NCBI GenBank assembly: GCA_049599735.1
Contig: JBMYOX010000057.1
Location: 1 to 23,527, forward strand
Reading direction: 5' to 3'
Length of the DNA stretch: 23,527 nt
From: Pontibacterium sp049599735
Lineage (GTDB): Bacteria > Pseudomonadota > Gammaproteobacteria > Pseudomonadales > Balneatricaceae
The translations under genes were made by a program, and so were the position numbers. Shown here piece by piece: positions 15,449-23,459 of this stretch. The notes under the pieces are model-generated. The model was not told the DNA's origin. It searched no databases and saw only the letters and a list, made by a program, of their open reading frames with translations. Numbering within the stretch: the stretch's first letter is position 1; each line of letters opens with the position of its first letter.

Positions 15449-16070
15449 CCAGCAAGTGTAAAAGGTCGGTCCGGGTAATAATGCCAATCACCCTGTCTTT
15501 GTCATCCACAATCGGCATGGAGTTGATGTTATATTCCACAAAACTCTGGGCTACATGACGCACCTGAGTATCGGGTGAAGCGGCAATCACTTCTTTGGTG
15601 TAGATGGTTTCAATCAGCTGAGATGAATTCTTTCCCGCTTTTAATATATCGCGTTCAGACAACATGCCAAGAGGCTGGTTTTCTTCATTCACAACCACTA
15701 AATGGCGGATCTGCAAGTCTTCCATCTTTCGCCAGGCGGTAAAAATCGTGGCGCCTTTCTGAATGGTTTGCACGGGTGAAGTCATCATATGAGATAAGAC
15801 CAGGTTACGGCGGTCTGCCAGTCCCCGGGCTTTTTCTTCTGTTTCTGCATAGGCCAGGGTTGCCGATCTGCGGGGGCGTTGTTTTCTTTTTCTGCTATGA
15901 GGCGCTATCTGCTGAATAAATTTTTCACCATCAGCCTGCGCTTTATCTTCAGCATCGGCGATACGATGGGGCGCACGAGGCTCCGTCAGTGCGCTGACAC
16001 CTTTAGGCGGAAATTCAGACCGGGTTGGGGTCTGTATCCTGTAACCGTGATCGTATATTACCAGTGCCAT
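15417..16070 (-). CDS. CBS-domain pair protein
   Basis: A 217-residue protein with two CBS motifs, at about 95-145 (MMTSPVQTI then GMLSERDIL) and 158-208 (NINSMPIVDD then GIITRTDLL). Paired CBS domains usually bind adenine nucleotides or S-adenosylmethionine and act as sensor modules. No catalytic or transport domain is attached here. The N-terminal ~90 residues are charged, with a strongly basic patch (SRKRKQRPRRS), and might bind nucleic acid or a partner (inference). The start ATG 16070 has a G-rich ribosome site just upstream (minus strand, about 16085-16078). It lies 25 bases after mnmC on the same strand, so it is likely cotranscribed with it. Confidence 0.9.
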   Translation of the reverse strand: MALVIYDHGYRIQTPTRSEFPPKGVSALTEPRAPHRIADAEDKAQADGEKFIQQIAPHSRKRKQRPRRSATLAYAETEEKARGLADRRNLVLSHMMTSPVQTIQKGATIFTAWRKMEDLQIRHLVVVNEENQPLGMLSERDILKAGKNSSQLIETIYTKEVIAASPDTQVRHVAQSFVEYNINSMPIVDDKDRVIGIITRTDLLHLLVSGPNLEHWA

Positions 16071-16095
16071 AATATCATTCCCCCCGCTAAAGTCT

Positions 16096-18066
16096 TTATA
16101 TCGTCTTCCTGATCAAATTCTTGATGATAAAACGTGCGGGATTCACTGCATCAAGTAAAAAATTCTCTACTGGCTGAGGTTCAGCCGTAATCATCGCTGC
16201 GATCATTTCACTACAAACGGGTGCTGTAATCAGTCCTTTGGAGCCGTGACCAATGTTGGTATAGAGTCCCTTTAAGTGTTTGGGTACTATACCCGTGTAT
16301 TTCCACTTTCTGTCTACCCGAAGCTTAGCGTAATTCTCGATAAAGGTCTCATAGTCGGGCACCGGACCCGCAATGGGCAGGTAATCCGAAGTGCTGCAGC
16401 GGTAGGCAACACGGCCTTCAAGCGCAGAAACTTCAACCTGGTCGGCAACTTCCGGTAACGCAGAATGCAGCTTATTCAGGTTTTTTCGGTGGTCTTCGTG
16501 TTTGATTGCCAGATCCAGGTTGTGTAAGTCAAAAGTAGCGCCAAAACAAAACCGCCCTCTGAATGCGGGGGATATATAACCGTCTGCACAAACAACGGTG
16601 TTTAATGGGGTTCCGGTACAGGGCGTCAGTGATGTCTGGCCGCGTATGGGCTTGACGGGCAGAAAGGCTGTTTGGGAAAACTGCCGGGCCTGAGCGGCGC
16701 TACAAAGTATCACGGTCTCAGCATTGAGGTATGACTTATCCTGCAGCTGCAGCTGCCAGTGTTGTTCATCCGTATCCTGCTTAAGGTTTTCCACGGTGCA
16801 ATTTAATCGCAATGTAATCAGTGGGTGACAGATTAGCTGTCGGCAAAAATCAACGGGCGATACCCAGCCGCCCTGTGGCATAAACAGACCGGGCTGGCTG
16901 ATCTGAGTACCCGCTATTGTGGATGCCTGTGCTGCTGAAACACCCTGAACCACCGCTGTATCGAACTCTGTTTTTTCCAGTAAAGCTTGCTGGCGCAGCC
17001 GTTCTTTTTCATTTGTGGCCAGTTGAAGCAAGCCACAGTCAGACCAGTATGTCTGATTGGGGTCTTGTTGTTGAAGCAGGTGACGACTGTAAAGTAAGCC
17101 GCTCAGGTGAAGCTGCCCCTGCGTATTGTGGCTGACGGGTAGTTTTGCATAGAGGGCACCCTGATGGTTGCCTGAGCCTTCCTGTGCAATATCAGCATTA
17201 CGTTCCAAAAGTGTCACGGGAATGCCGCGGGAAGCCAGCGCAAAGGCAGTACTGCAGCCGGCGATGCCCGCACCAATAACAACGGCACTGGCAGGATTTT
17301 TTGTGTGCCAGGGCAGGTCAAACCAGGGGGTGTCGCTTGTTGTCGGTTGATTATTCCCTTTATAACGGGCACTGATCATCTCCAGCTTACGGCCAAAGCC
17401 AGGCACGCGCTTAATCTCAAAACCCGCAGCTTGTAAGTCGCGCCGCACAAAACCGGCAATCGTGAAGGTGGATAGTGTGGCGTTGGGATGGCTGAGGCGT
17501 GCTAATTGCCGGTACAGGTTGATATTCCACATTGCCAGGTTTTTTGATGGGGTAAAGCCATCAAGAAACCAGGCATCTACCCGGGCACTCAGTTGTGAGC
17601 AGGCCTCTGTGGCGTCCATCAGGATCAGTGTCAGTTGTATACGTCCGTTATCCAGGCTGATCCGATGAAAGCCGGATACAGGTTCCGGATACTGTGCCAG
17701 CAACTGCTTGCTACCGGTCTGTAGTGCTGGCCAATGGCTCAGTGCGGTGACAAGATCATCCCGGCTTAAGGGGTATTTCTCAATGCTGATAAAGTGCAGG
17801 CGGGCATTTTCAGGGGCTTTATCAAGCCAGAGCTGGCGTGTGGCCAGAAAATTAATGCCGGTGCCAAAACCTGTTTCTGCGATGGTAAAAGAGGGGGCCT
17901 TAAGGTCGGAAAAACGGGATTCCAGTTGGTTCCCGTTCAGGAAAACATGCCTGGCTTCGTCAAGGCCGGCCCCCTGGTGGAAGTAGAAGTCATCAAAGTC
18001 AGTGGCTATCGGTGTATTCTTATCCCACCTTACTTTCGCCTGTGTCAGTTTTTTTCCGGATTGCAT
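16096..18066 (-). CDS. mnmC: MnmC, bifunctional tRNA 5-methylaminomethyl-2-thiouridine enzyme
   Basis: A 656-residue fused enzyme that finishes mnm5s2U at the wobble position of certain tRNAs. The N-terminal half is the SAM-dependent methyltransferase (MnmC2), with AETGFGTGINFLATRQL near 63-79 and DAWFLDGFTPSKN. The C-terminal half is the FAD oxidoreductase (MnmC1) that removes the carboxymethyl group, with the dinucleotide loop VVIGAGIAGCSTAFAL (GAGIAG at 265-270). I choose ATG 18066 with a weak AGG seven bases upstream. An in-frame TTG at 18084 adds six residues but has no ribosome site. Confidence 0.96.
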   Translation of the reverse strand: MQSGKKLTQAKVRWDKNTPIATDFDDFYFHQGAGLDEARHVFLNGNQLESRFSDLKAPSFTIAETGFGTGINFLATRQLWLDKAPENARLHFISIEKYPLSRDDLVTALSHWPALQTGSKQLLAQYPEPVSGFHRISLDNGRIQLTLILMDATEACSQLSARVDAWFLDGFTPSKNLAMWNINLYRQLARLSHPNATLSTFTIAGFVRRDLQAAGFEIKRVPGFGRKLEMISARYKGNNQPTTSDTPWFDLPWHTKNPASAVVIGAGIAGCSTAFALASRGIPVTLLERNADIAQEGSGNHQGALYAKLPVSHNTQGQLHLSGLLYSRHLLQQQDPNQTYWSDCGLLQLATNEKERLRQQALLEKTEFDTAVVQGVSAAQASTIAGTQISQPGLFMPQGGWVSPVDFCRQLICHPLITLRLNCTVENLKQDTDEQHWQLQLQDKSYLNAETVILCSAAQARQFSQTAFLPVKPIRGQTSLTPCTGTPLNTVVCADGYISPAFRGRFCFGATFDLHNLDLAIKHEDHRKNLNKLHSALPEVADQVEVSALEGRVAYRCSTSDYLPIAGPVPDYETFIENYAKLRVDRKWKYTGIVPKHLKGLYTNIGHGSKGLITAPVCSEMIAAMITAEPQPVENFLLDAVNPARFIIKNLIRKTI

Positions 18067-18179
18067 GAAAGGACCTGAAGGCAATTAGATAGCGGGAAAT
18101 GGTTGCTTTTCACAGCCATTATACGTGTTTTACAGGGAGCTGACGAAAAATAGTCGTTATGGGCTGCAGGGATGCAGAG

Positions 18180-18203
18180 GGGCAGTCGTTAAACTAACTG
18201 CCC
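18180..18203 (-). terminator. possible hairpin after the galU-pgi-ugd-like operon
   Basis: GGGCAGT (18180-18186) and ACTGCCC (18197-18203) form a perfect 7-bp stem with a 10-base loop, 8 bases beyond the stop of the dehydrogenase-like gene. A second small hairpin (CTGCA/TGCAG, 18164-18177) follows. There is no clear U-tract after either, so an intrinsic terminator is only possible. The structure lies in the 144-base gap before mnmC. Confidence 0.35.
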
Positions 18204-18210
18204 TTGAGGC

Positions 18211-19479
18211 TTAAGAGGCTTTACGGCCAATGCCATGATAGTGGAATCCGTACTCTGCCATCAGACCCGGGTCATAAACGTTGCGACCGTCGAGAAGCAG
18301 GGGGTGTTGCATACCGGCTACTATTTTTCCAAAGTCGCGCATGCTGTACTCGGGCCATTCTGTGATCAGCATCAGTGCATCAGCACCTTCTGCCGCCTGC
18401 TCAGGGGTGATGCAGAGCAGCAGGTTATCAGTGTAACGGTAGTGCTCAGCCAGGTTTTGTAATGCGAGCGGGTCGTGGATGCGTACTTCAACGCCCTGTG
18501 CCAGGCAGGCATCAATGGTTGCCAGGCTGGGGGCATTATGAATATCTGCGGTACCGGGCTTATAAGATGCACCCCAGATGGCAACTTTGCGGCCTTTCAG
18601 TTCGCCGTTAAAGTGTCGCCAGAGTTTGCGGAACAGTGTTTCCTTTTGTTGATCATTAATATCAATAACGGTACGCAACAGGGAAGAGCGGCGTTTCTCT
18701 TTAAGGAAGTCCGAAAAGAGCAGCAGGTTTTCGGAAAATTTTTGTCCGCCAAAACCACAACCCGGGCTCAGGAAGTGCTTTCCGATACGTGCATCACCGG
18801 CTATGGTATCCCTGACGGTTTCTATATCAATGCCCATGCTGTCGGCAAGGTTGGCCAGTTCGTTGATATAACTCAGCCGCATAGCCAGCATGCCGTTCAG
18901 AGCCAGGGAAGAAAACTCCGCTTCCTGGGAGGTCATAATGCGCATGCGTGGCTGGGTGCCCAGTAATACTCGCGACATTGAGGCAACTTTGCTCATTGCC
19001 CATTTTGAATCGCTGCCCACGACCAGCTGGTCAGGATTCATAAAAGAGTCCAGGGCGTTGCCACCTCTGAGTGTATCGGGGATATAAACAACGGTACGTT
19101 GCTCATCGTTATCCAGCAGTTCATTAAGCCTGGCTGTTGCTCCGATGCCAAAGATGCTTTGGTTCAGGAATAACAACTTACCGGCTTGTTTAGCCGCTAC
19201 GGAGGTAACGATATCAACTGCTTTCTCATATTCACTGGATTCCAGATTAAGCCAGTGAATATCAGCATCAACCGGTGGGTGGTAGAGGTTGTAAGTGCAG
19301 AGATTGCCTGTTTCAAACTGGTTTTTAAGAAGGCTTAGCAGGCCGGGTTCGGTTATCGGAATACGATGCCCGTCCAGGTCTTTGACGGTAATGGATAAAT
19401 ACACGGTGTTGCCCGAGCGTGCAAGAATACCCGCCGCACCCAGTGCTGACATGTTGTTTCCGTAGATAACAATCTTCAT
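18211..19479 (-). CDS. UDP-glucose 6-dehydrogenase-like protein with lost active site
   Basis: A 422-residue intact reading frame with the domain order of nucleotide-sugar dehydrogenases: N-terminal NAD-binding (about 1-185), central dimerisation helix with NGMLAMRLSYINELANLADS (about 196-215), and C-terminal UDP-binding part with KVAIWGASYKPGTADI and IHDPLA. The catalytic loop, normally GGSCFPKD, reads GGQKFSEN (244-251), so the nucleophile Cys is Lys247 and the following Asp is Asn251. The catalytic Lys in the EAELxK helix is Ser191, although the Asn four residues on (Asn195) is kept. The SPEFLREG loop reads IPDTLRGG. The N-terminal GxGYVG is GNNMSA. Oxidation of UDP-glucose to UDP-glucuronate by the known mechanism is therefore unlikely. 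It starts 3 bases after pgi. I infer a pseudoenzyme, a sensor or a changed activity. Confidence 0.85.
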   Translation of the reverse strand: MKIVIYGNNMSALGAAGILARSGNTVYLSITVKDLDGHRIPITEPGLLSLLKNQFETGNLCTYNLYHPPVDADIHWLNLESSEYEKAVDIVTSVAAKQAGKLLFLNQSIFGIGATARLNELLDNDEQRTVVYIPDTLRGGNALDSFMNPDQLVVGSDSKWAMSKVASMSRVLLGTQPRMRIMTSQEAEFSSLALNGMLAMRLSYINELANLADSMGIDIETVRDTIAGDARIGKHFLSPGCGFGGQKFSENLLLFSDFLKEKRRSSLLRTVIDINDQQKETLFRKLWRHFNGELKGRKVAIWGASYKPGTADIHNAPSLATIDACLAQGVEVRIHDPLALQNLAEHYRYTDNLLLCITPEQAAEGADALMLITEWPEYSMRDFGKIVAGMQHPLLLDGRNVYDPGLMAEYGFHYHGIGRKAS

Positions 19480-19482
19480 CGC

Positions 19483-21135
19483 TTATTGCCCCTGCAAGCT
19501 TAAAGTTTCACTGATCAGAGACAGGGTCGAGTCGTCCATTTGACGGCCTGTCTGAGGCTCACCGTTTAATACAGATAAGGTCTCGCTGGCCATCACTTTT
19601 CCCAGCTCCACACCCCACTGATCAAAAGGGTTGATATTCCAGATTACCGACTGGGTAAACACTTTATGTTCATAAAGGGCGATAAGCTGGCCTAATGCAA
19701 ACGGAGTTAGCTCATCTAACAATATAGTGGTACTTGGCTGATTACCTGAATAGCGTTTATAGAAAGGCACCTCCTCGTCGGAGGCAGGTAATGCATGATC
19801 ACCAAAAGCAAGTACCCGGGATTGGGCGAAACAATTGGAAAGGCCCAGTATATGTTGCTTCTTAAGCACCTCATTTCCTTTGTGTGGTTCCAGGTCAACA
19901 TAGCGACGGGCCGGGGCGATAAAGTCACACATCACTTTTTCGGTGCCTTGATGCAGCAACTGGTAAAAGGCATGCTGTGCGTTAGGGCCGATTTCTCCCC
20001 AGATAATCGGACAGGTGGAGTAATCGACGCTGTTTTGATCCAGGGTGGTGTTTTTACCGTTACTTTCCATTTCCAGCTGTTCAAGATAAGCCGGAAAACG
20101 ATCCAGGCGTCCGTCATAGGGTAATACCGCATGAGCGTGTATATCGAGGAAGTTGATATTCCAGATACCCAATAATCCCATCAGCACCGGAATATTTTCT
20201 TCGATGGGCGCTGAACGGAAGTGTTCATCCATGCTGTGTGCGCCGATCAGAAATTCCCGGAAGCGCGGCATGCCAATCTGAAGTGCAATCGGGAACCCGA
20301 TGCAGGACCAGAGGGAATAACGTCCGCCAACCCAGTCCCAGAACAGAAGCTGGCTGTCCGGGCTGATGCCATAGGCGGTCATTTTTTCCGGATTAGCAGA
20401 GATGCCAATAAAGTGATTCTGCAGAACCTGCTTTTCATCGGTTTGGCTGCTCTCCAAAATCCACTTTTTGGCGGTGTCTGCGTTGGCCAGAGTGTCCAGT
20501 GTGCTAAAGGATTTTGAGGCAATGATAAACAGGGTTTCTGACGGCTCCAGTTTTCTGAGCAACAGGGCCAGCTGGCTGCCATCCATCGAAGAGGCAAAGT
20601 GCACCTCCAGAGGGTGTTCGGCCGGGCAGGGATAATCACACAAAGCCCGGTTGGTCATCAGGGGGCCCAGATCGGAGCCACCCACCCCGATATGCACTAC
20701 ATGACGGATAGGGCGCCCACTGTAACCCCGTCGCTGTGCATTGTGCAGCCGGTCTACCAGCCCCTCCATTTTAGCGAGCTGGGTGTGTACGCCGGTGACT
20801 ATATCATCACCTTCAAGTTCCAGCGCGCGATGTGCCGGCAGGCGCAGGGCGGTATGCAGTGCGGCGCGGTTTTCAAAGGTATTAACTTTCTGTCCGTCAA
20901 AAAGGCCTGTTATTTTAGCTTCGAGATTATGAGCACGGGCAAGGTTTGACAACAGTTGCAGAGTTTCAGGCACAATCCGTTGTTTTGAAAAATCGATAAG
21001 CAGGTCTTTATTGCGGAATGAAAAGCGCTTGTGACGTGCTTTATCCGTTTGGAAAAGATCATGAAGGTGTTGCTTTCTGATCCATTCAGAATGATTTTTC
21101 AGTTGCTGCCACTCGGCACTATTTGTCAGATCCAT
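19483..21135 (-). CDS. pgi: glucose-6-phosphate isomerase
   Basis: A 550-residue cytosolic enzyme interconverting glucose-6-phosphate and fructose-6-phosphate. Signatures are visible: VHIGVGGSDLGP (147-158), the sugar-phosphate site ASKSFSTLDT (206-215), GGRYSLWSCIGFPIALQIG (270-288), and the C-terminal QSVIWNINPFDQWGVELGK (495-513). Catalytic residues by position are Glu357, His388 in NAQHAF and Lys513. The length is normal. It sits 3 bases from both galU and the dehydrogenase-like gene. Its role here is probably to pull hexose phosphate toward UDP-sugars. Confidence 0.98.
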   Translation of the reverse strand: MDLTNSAEWQQLKNHSEWIRKQHLHDLFQTDKARHKRFSFRNKDLLIDFSKQRIVPETLQLLSNLARAHNLEAKITGLFDGQKVNTFENRAALHTALRLPAHRALELEGDDIVTGVHTQLAKMEGLVDRLHNAQRRGYSGRPIRHVVHIGVGGSDLGPLMTNRALCDYPCPAEHPLEVHFASSMDGSQLALLLRKLEPSETLFIIASKSFSTLDTLANADTAKKWILESSQTDEKQVLQNHFIGISANPEKMTAYGISPDSQLLFWDWVGGRYSLWSCIGFPIALQIGMPRFREFLIGAHSMDEHFRSAPIEENIPVLMGLLGIWNINFLDIHAHAVLPYDGRLDRFPAYLEQLEMESNGKNTTLDQNSVDYSTCPIIWGEIGPNAQHAFYQLLHQGTEKVMCDFIAPARRYVDLEPHKGNEVLKKQHILGLSNCFAQSRVLAFGDHALPASDEEVPFYKRYSGNQPSTTILLDELTPFALGQLIALYEHKVFTQSVIWNINPFDQWGVELGKVMASETLSVLNGEPQTGRQMDDSTLSLISETLSLQGQ

Positions 21136-21138
21136 AGT

Positions 21139-22017
21139 TTAAAGGCTCAGATTTTTGATCAGGGTGCGGGTGGGCTCCCGGGTTTCCGGATGCTTCAGGG
21201 CAAAGTTGAGGACTGCTTCCACATAACCCGCTTTATTGCCGCAATCGAATGTTTTGCCTGACATGCGGTAAACACTCATAGCCTGTTCGTTTAGCAGGGT
21301 GTCCATAGCATCGGTCAGCTGAATTTCGTTTCCTGCACCTGGTTGTGTGTCTTTCAGAAGGTCCATGATACGGGCCGGGAAAATATAACGGCCAACGACA
21401 GCCAGGTTAGACGGTGCCTTATCCTGATCCGGTTTCTCAACAAAACCGGTAACAGATGCGCTGGTACCTGCCTGAGGCGCTGAGCTGCAGTCTGCTATGC
21501 CATATTTACTGATATCTTCGTCAGCGACTTGCTCAACCATGACCTGGCAGGCGGCTTCCTGCTGAAAATTTTGGATCATCTGTGTCAGGTCGTGAATCTT
21601 ACTGTCATCACAATCTACCAGAACATCGGGCAGTAACACTGCAAAATCTTCATCGCCCACAGCGGCTGCCGCACAAAGTACCGCGTGGCCCAGACCTTTA
21701 GCCTCAGGCTGACGAATGGAGAGCAGAGTAACATCAGCGGGCAGGATATCCTTCACAGATTCCAGAATGGCCGTTTTGTTCTTTTTTTCAAGCTCTGCTT
21801 CCAGCTCGTAATGCTTGTCAAAATGGTTTTCAATTGACTCTTTGCCGTTGCGGGTGATCAGTATGATCTCCTTGATACCGGGTGAAATTGCTTCTTCGAT
21901 AACAAACTGGATGGCGGGTTTGTCGACAACCGGAAGCATTTCTTTCGGAATTGCTTTGCTGGCGGGCAGTACACGAGTACCAAGGCCAGCGACGGGGATC
22001 ACTGCTTTCCTTACCAT
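21139..22017 (-). CDS. galU: UTP--glucose-1-phosphate uridylyltransferase
   Basis: A 292-residue enzyme making UDP-glucose from UTP and glucose-1-phosphate. The nucleotide-binding signature VAGLGTRVLPASKAIPKEML starts near residue 8. FVEKPDQDKAPSNLAVVGRY and KTFDCGNKAGYVEA are further family motifs. The length is normal. The start ATG 22017 has GGAG about 8 bases upstream on the minus strand. It is the first gene of the three-gene operon, and a candidate promoter lies about 90 bases upstream. It provides the substrate of galE, which is divergently encoded. Confidence 0.98.
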   Translation of the reverse strand: MVRKAVIPVAGLGTRVLPASKAIPKEMLPVVDKPAIQFVIEEAISPGIKEIILITRNGKESIENHFDKHYELEAELEKKNKTAILESVKDILPADVTLLSIRQPEAKGLGHAVLCAAAAVGDEDFAVLLPDVLVDCDDSKIHDLTQMIQNFQQEAACQVMVEQVADEDISKYGIADCSSAPQAGTSASVTGFVEKPDQDKAPSNLAVVGRYIFPARIMDLLKDTQPGAGNEIQLTDAMDTLLNEQAMSVYRMSGKTFDCGNKAGYVEAVLNFALKHPETREPTRTLIKNLSL

Positions 22018-22092
22018 TTCTATATCTCCAGATTAACCAGGCAGATTGTATTCAGTTTGACAGGTAGCAGGCTGTAAGGCCGTGCCTGTTCT

Positions 22093-22104
22093 TTCCATAT
22101 GGAA
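22093..22104. promoter_or_regulatory. 12-bp palindrome at the predicted galU start site
   Basis: TTCCATATGGAA is a perfect inverted repeat. It lies just downstream of the candidate -10 of galU, overlapping the expected transcription start near 22099. This is where a repressor operator could act. No specific regulator is recognised. Confidence 0.4.
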
Positions 22105-22105
22105 T

Positions 22106-22135
22106 ACTATAACGAAATTAAACGCTGGTTTTAAA
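22106..22135 (-). promoter_or_regulatory. candidate sigma-70 promoter for galU
   Basis: On the minus strand, TATAGT (22111-22106) is preceded by TTTAAA (22135-22130) with an 18-base spacer. The -10 matches five of six bases and the -35 four of six. The resulting 5' leader would be about 80 bases. Confidence 0.4.
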
Positions 22136-22217
22136 CCATAAATCGTATAAAACCAGGCGGAATAAAACGGGAGCACTTGCTGCATTACAAGGTATCAGTT
22201 TGAAATGACAGCCTGGT

Positions 22218-22223
22218 TATAAT
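22218..22223 (+). promoter_or_regulatory. possible -10 element for galE
   Basis: A perfect TATAAT on the plus strand, about 205 bases before galE. The nearby TTGAAA at 22200 is only 12 bases away, too close for a normal -35. If it is used, the promoter would need an activator or an extended -10. Confidence 0.3.
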
Positions 22224-22332
22224 GCCATAATTTTACGCCATTGTTTTAGTTCTGTGATTTAAATAAAGCCCAGCGCATGATTGAGTGATAATCTCTAGGA
22301 GTGGTTTAAGGGACTACACTAAAACTGGTAGC

Positions 22333-22355
22333 ATAAGGTTGCCCGGTTACCTTAT
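22333..22355 (+). promoter_or_regulatory. leader hairpin upstream of galE
   Basis: ATAAGGT (22333-22339) and ACCTTAT (22349-22355) form a perfect 7-bp stem with a 9-base loop. No U-tract follows, so it is not a standard terminator. Immediately before it lies CTGGTAGC (22325-22332), which resembles the first half of the JUMPstart element found upstream of polysaccharide operons. Confidence 0.4.
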
Positions 22356-22427
22356 TGGGTTGCTGTATTGTGAAATGGGTTTTGCATGCCAGTGGCTTAA
22401 TGAAAGGGATAAATAGGAAATAGTTGA

Positions 22428-23459
22428 ATGAATATATTAGTCACTGGCGGTGCCGGATACATTGGGAGTCATACGGTGGTTCAGCTGCTGGAAGCAGGTC
22501 ATCGGGTCACCGTTTTAGATAATCTCTGCAACAGTAATGTCGAAGTCTTTAACCGTATCGAGCGTATCACGGAGCTGCGCCCAGTCTTTGTTGAAGGTGA
22601 TATTCGAAATGGAGCGGATGTTGCAGCAACGCTTAAGTCTTATGAGATTGAGGCGGTTATCCACTTTGCAGGCCTTAAAGCGGTGGGTGAGTCAGTTGAA
22701 ATGCCCATTGAGTATTATCAGAACAACGTGCAGGGTTCTCTGACGCTGTTTGATGAAATGCGCAAGGCGGGTTGTAAACGACTGGTATTCAGTTCATCGG
22801 CAACTGTTTATGGCGACCCGGCAAGAGTGCCAATTACAGAGGATATGGCACTTTCTGCAACAAATCCTTATGGTCAGTCCAAGCTGATGATTGAAGAAAT
22901 GTTGCGCGATATTGCTAAAGCAGATCCTGAATGGGAGATTGCGCTGCTTCGCTATTTTAACCCGGTGGGTGCGCATCCGAGTGGTTTAATCGGGGAAGAC
23001 CCATCGGGTATACCTAATAACCTGATGCCTTATGTGGCACAAGTTGCAGCTGGGCGATTACAGCAATTAAAAGTGTTTGGCGATGATTACAATACAGCTG
23101 ATGGCACGGGTGTGCGGGATTATATTCACGTAGTTGATTTGTCTGCAGGTCACCTGAGGGCTCTGGATACGTTAAAGCCGGGCCATGGCTGTCAGGCGTA
23201 TAATATAGGTACAGGTGCGGGTTACTCGGTTCTGGATGTTGTTAAAATGTTCCGGGAAATTTCTGGTCAGGCCATTAACTATGAAGTTGTACCGCGTCGC
23301 AAGGGAGATGTTGCGGTCTGTTATGCGGACCCTGCTTTCAGTGAGGCTCATCTGGGATGGAAAGCGCAATACGGGCTTGAGGACATGATACGGGATCATT
23401 GGAACTGGCAGCGGAAAAATCCGCAGGGTTATAGAGAGGCGGCCTGCCCATCTGACTAA
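22428..23459 (+). CDS. galE: UDP-glucose 4-epimerase
   Basis: A 343-residue short-chain dehydrogenase-type enzyme that interconverts UDP-glucose and UDP-galactose. The NAD-binding loop GGAGYIG is at 7-13. The catalytic Ser124 lies in SSSATVYG, and Tyr148 and Lys152 form NPYGQSK. The RYFNPVGAHPSG and VRDYIHVVDL segments are typical of GalE. The length is normal. The start ATG 22428 has AGGA at 22415-22418. It is transcribed away from galU, and 68 bases remain to the right edge with no clear terminator hairpin, so further polysaccharide genes may follow in the same transcript. Confidence 0.97.
   Translation: MNILVTGGAGYIGSHTVVQLLEAGHRVTVLDNLCNSNVEVFNRIERITELRPVFVEGDIRNGADVAATLKSYEIEAVIHFAGLKAVGESVEMPIEYYQNNVQGSLTLFDEMRKAGCKRLVFSSSATVYGDPARVPITEDMALSATNPYGQSKLMIEEMLRDIAKADPEWEIALLRYFNPVGAHPSGLIGEDPSGIPNNLMPYVAQVAAGRLQQLKVFGDDYNTADGTGVRDYIHVVDLSAGHLRALDTLKPGHGCQAYNIGTGAGYSVLDVVKMFREISGQAINYEVVPRRKGDVAVCYADPAFSEAHLGWKAQYGLEDMIRDHWNWQRKNPQGYREAACPSD

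Larger units (their letters stand above)
22035..22218. repeat. three AACCAGGC copies in the galU/galE region
   Basis: AACCAGGC occurs at 22035-22042 and 22151-22158 on the plus strand and inverted (GCCTGGTT) at 22211-22218. The inverted copy abuts the TATAAT at 22218. Three copies of one 8-mer in about 180 bases are unlikely by chance and may mark binding sites for a shared regulator (inference). Confidence 0.45.
22018..22427. promoter_or_regulatory. 410-base divergent galU/galE regulatory region
   Basis: The longest gene-free stretch of the window, A/T-rich and without a convincing protein gene. It holds a candidate minus-strand promoter for galU, a perfect TATAAT on the plus strand, a 12-bp palindrome, three copies of AACCAGGC in both orientations, and a leader hairpin before galE. 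The last ~200 bases may be a long galE 5' leader. I recognise no known riboswitch in it. Confidence 0.6.

Noticed and set aside
18067..18084. Upstream TTG start for mnmC
   Set aside because: It would add six residues but has no ribosome site, while the ATG at 18066 has a weak AGG at normal distance.
22375..22416. 13-codon leader peptide (MGFACQWLNERDK) ahead of galE
   Set aside because: It begins with ATG and its stop overlaps the galE ribosome site, but it has no ribosome site of its own and no run of regulatory codons, so chance is the simpler explanation.
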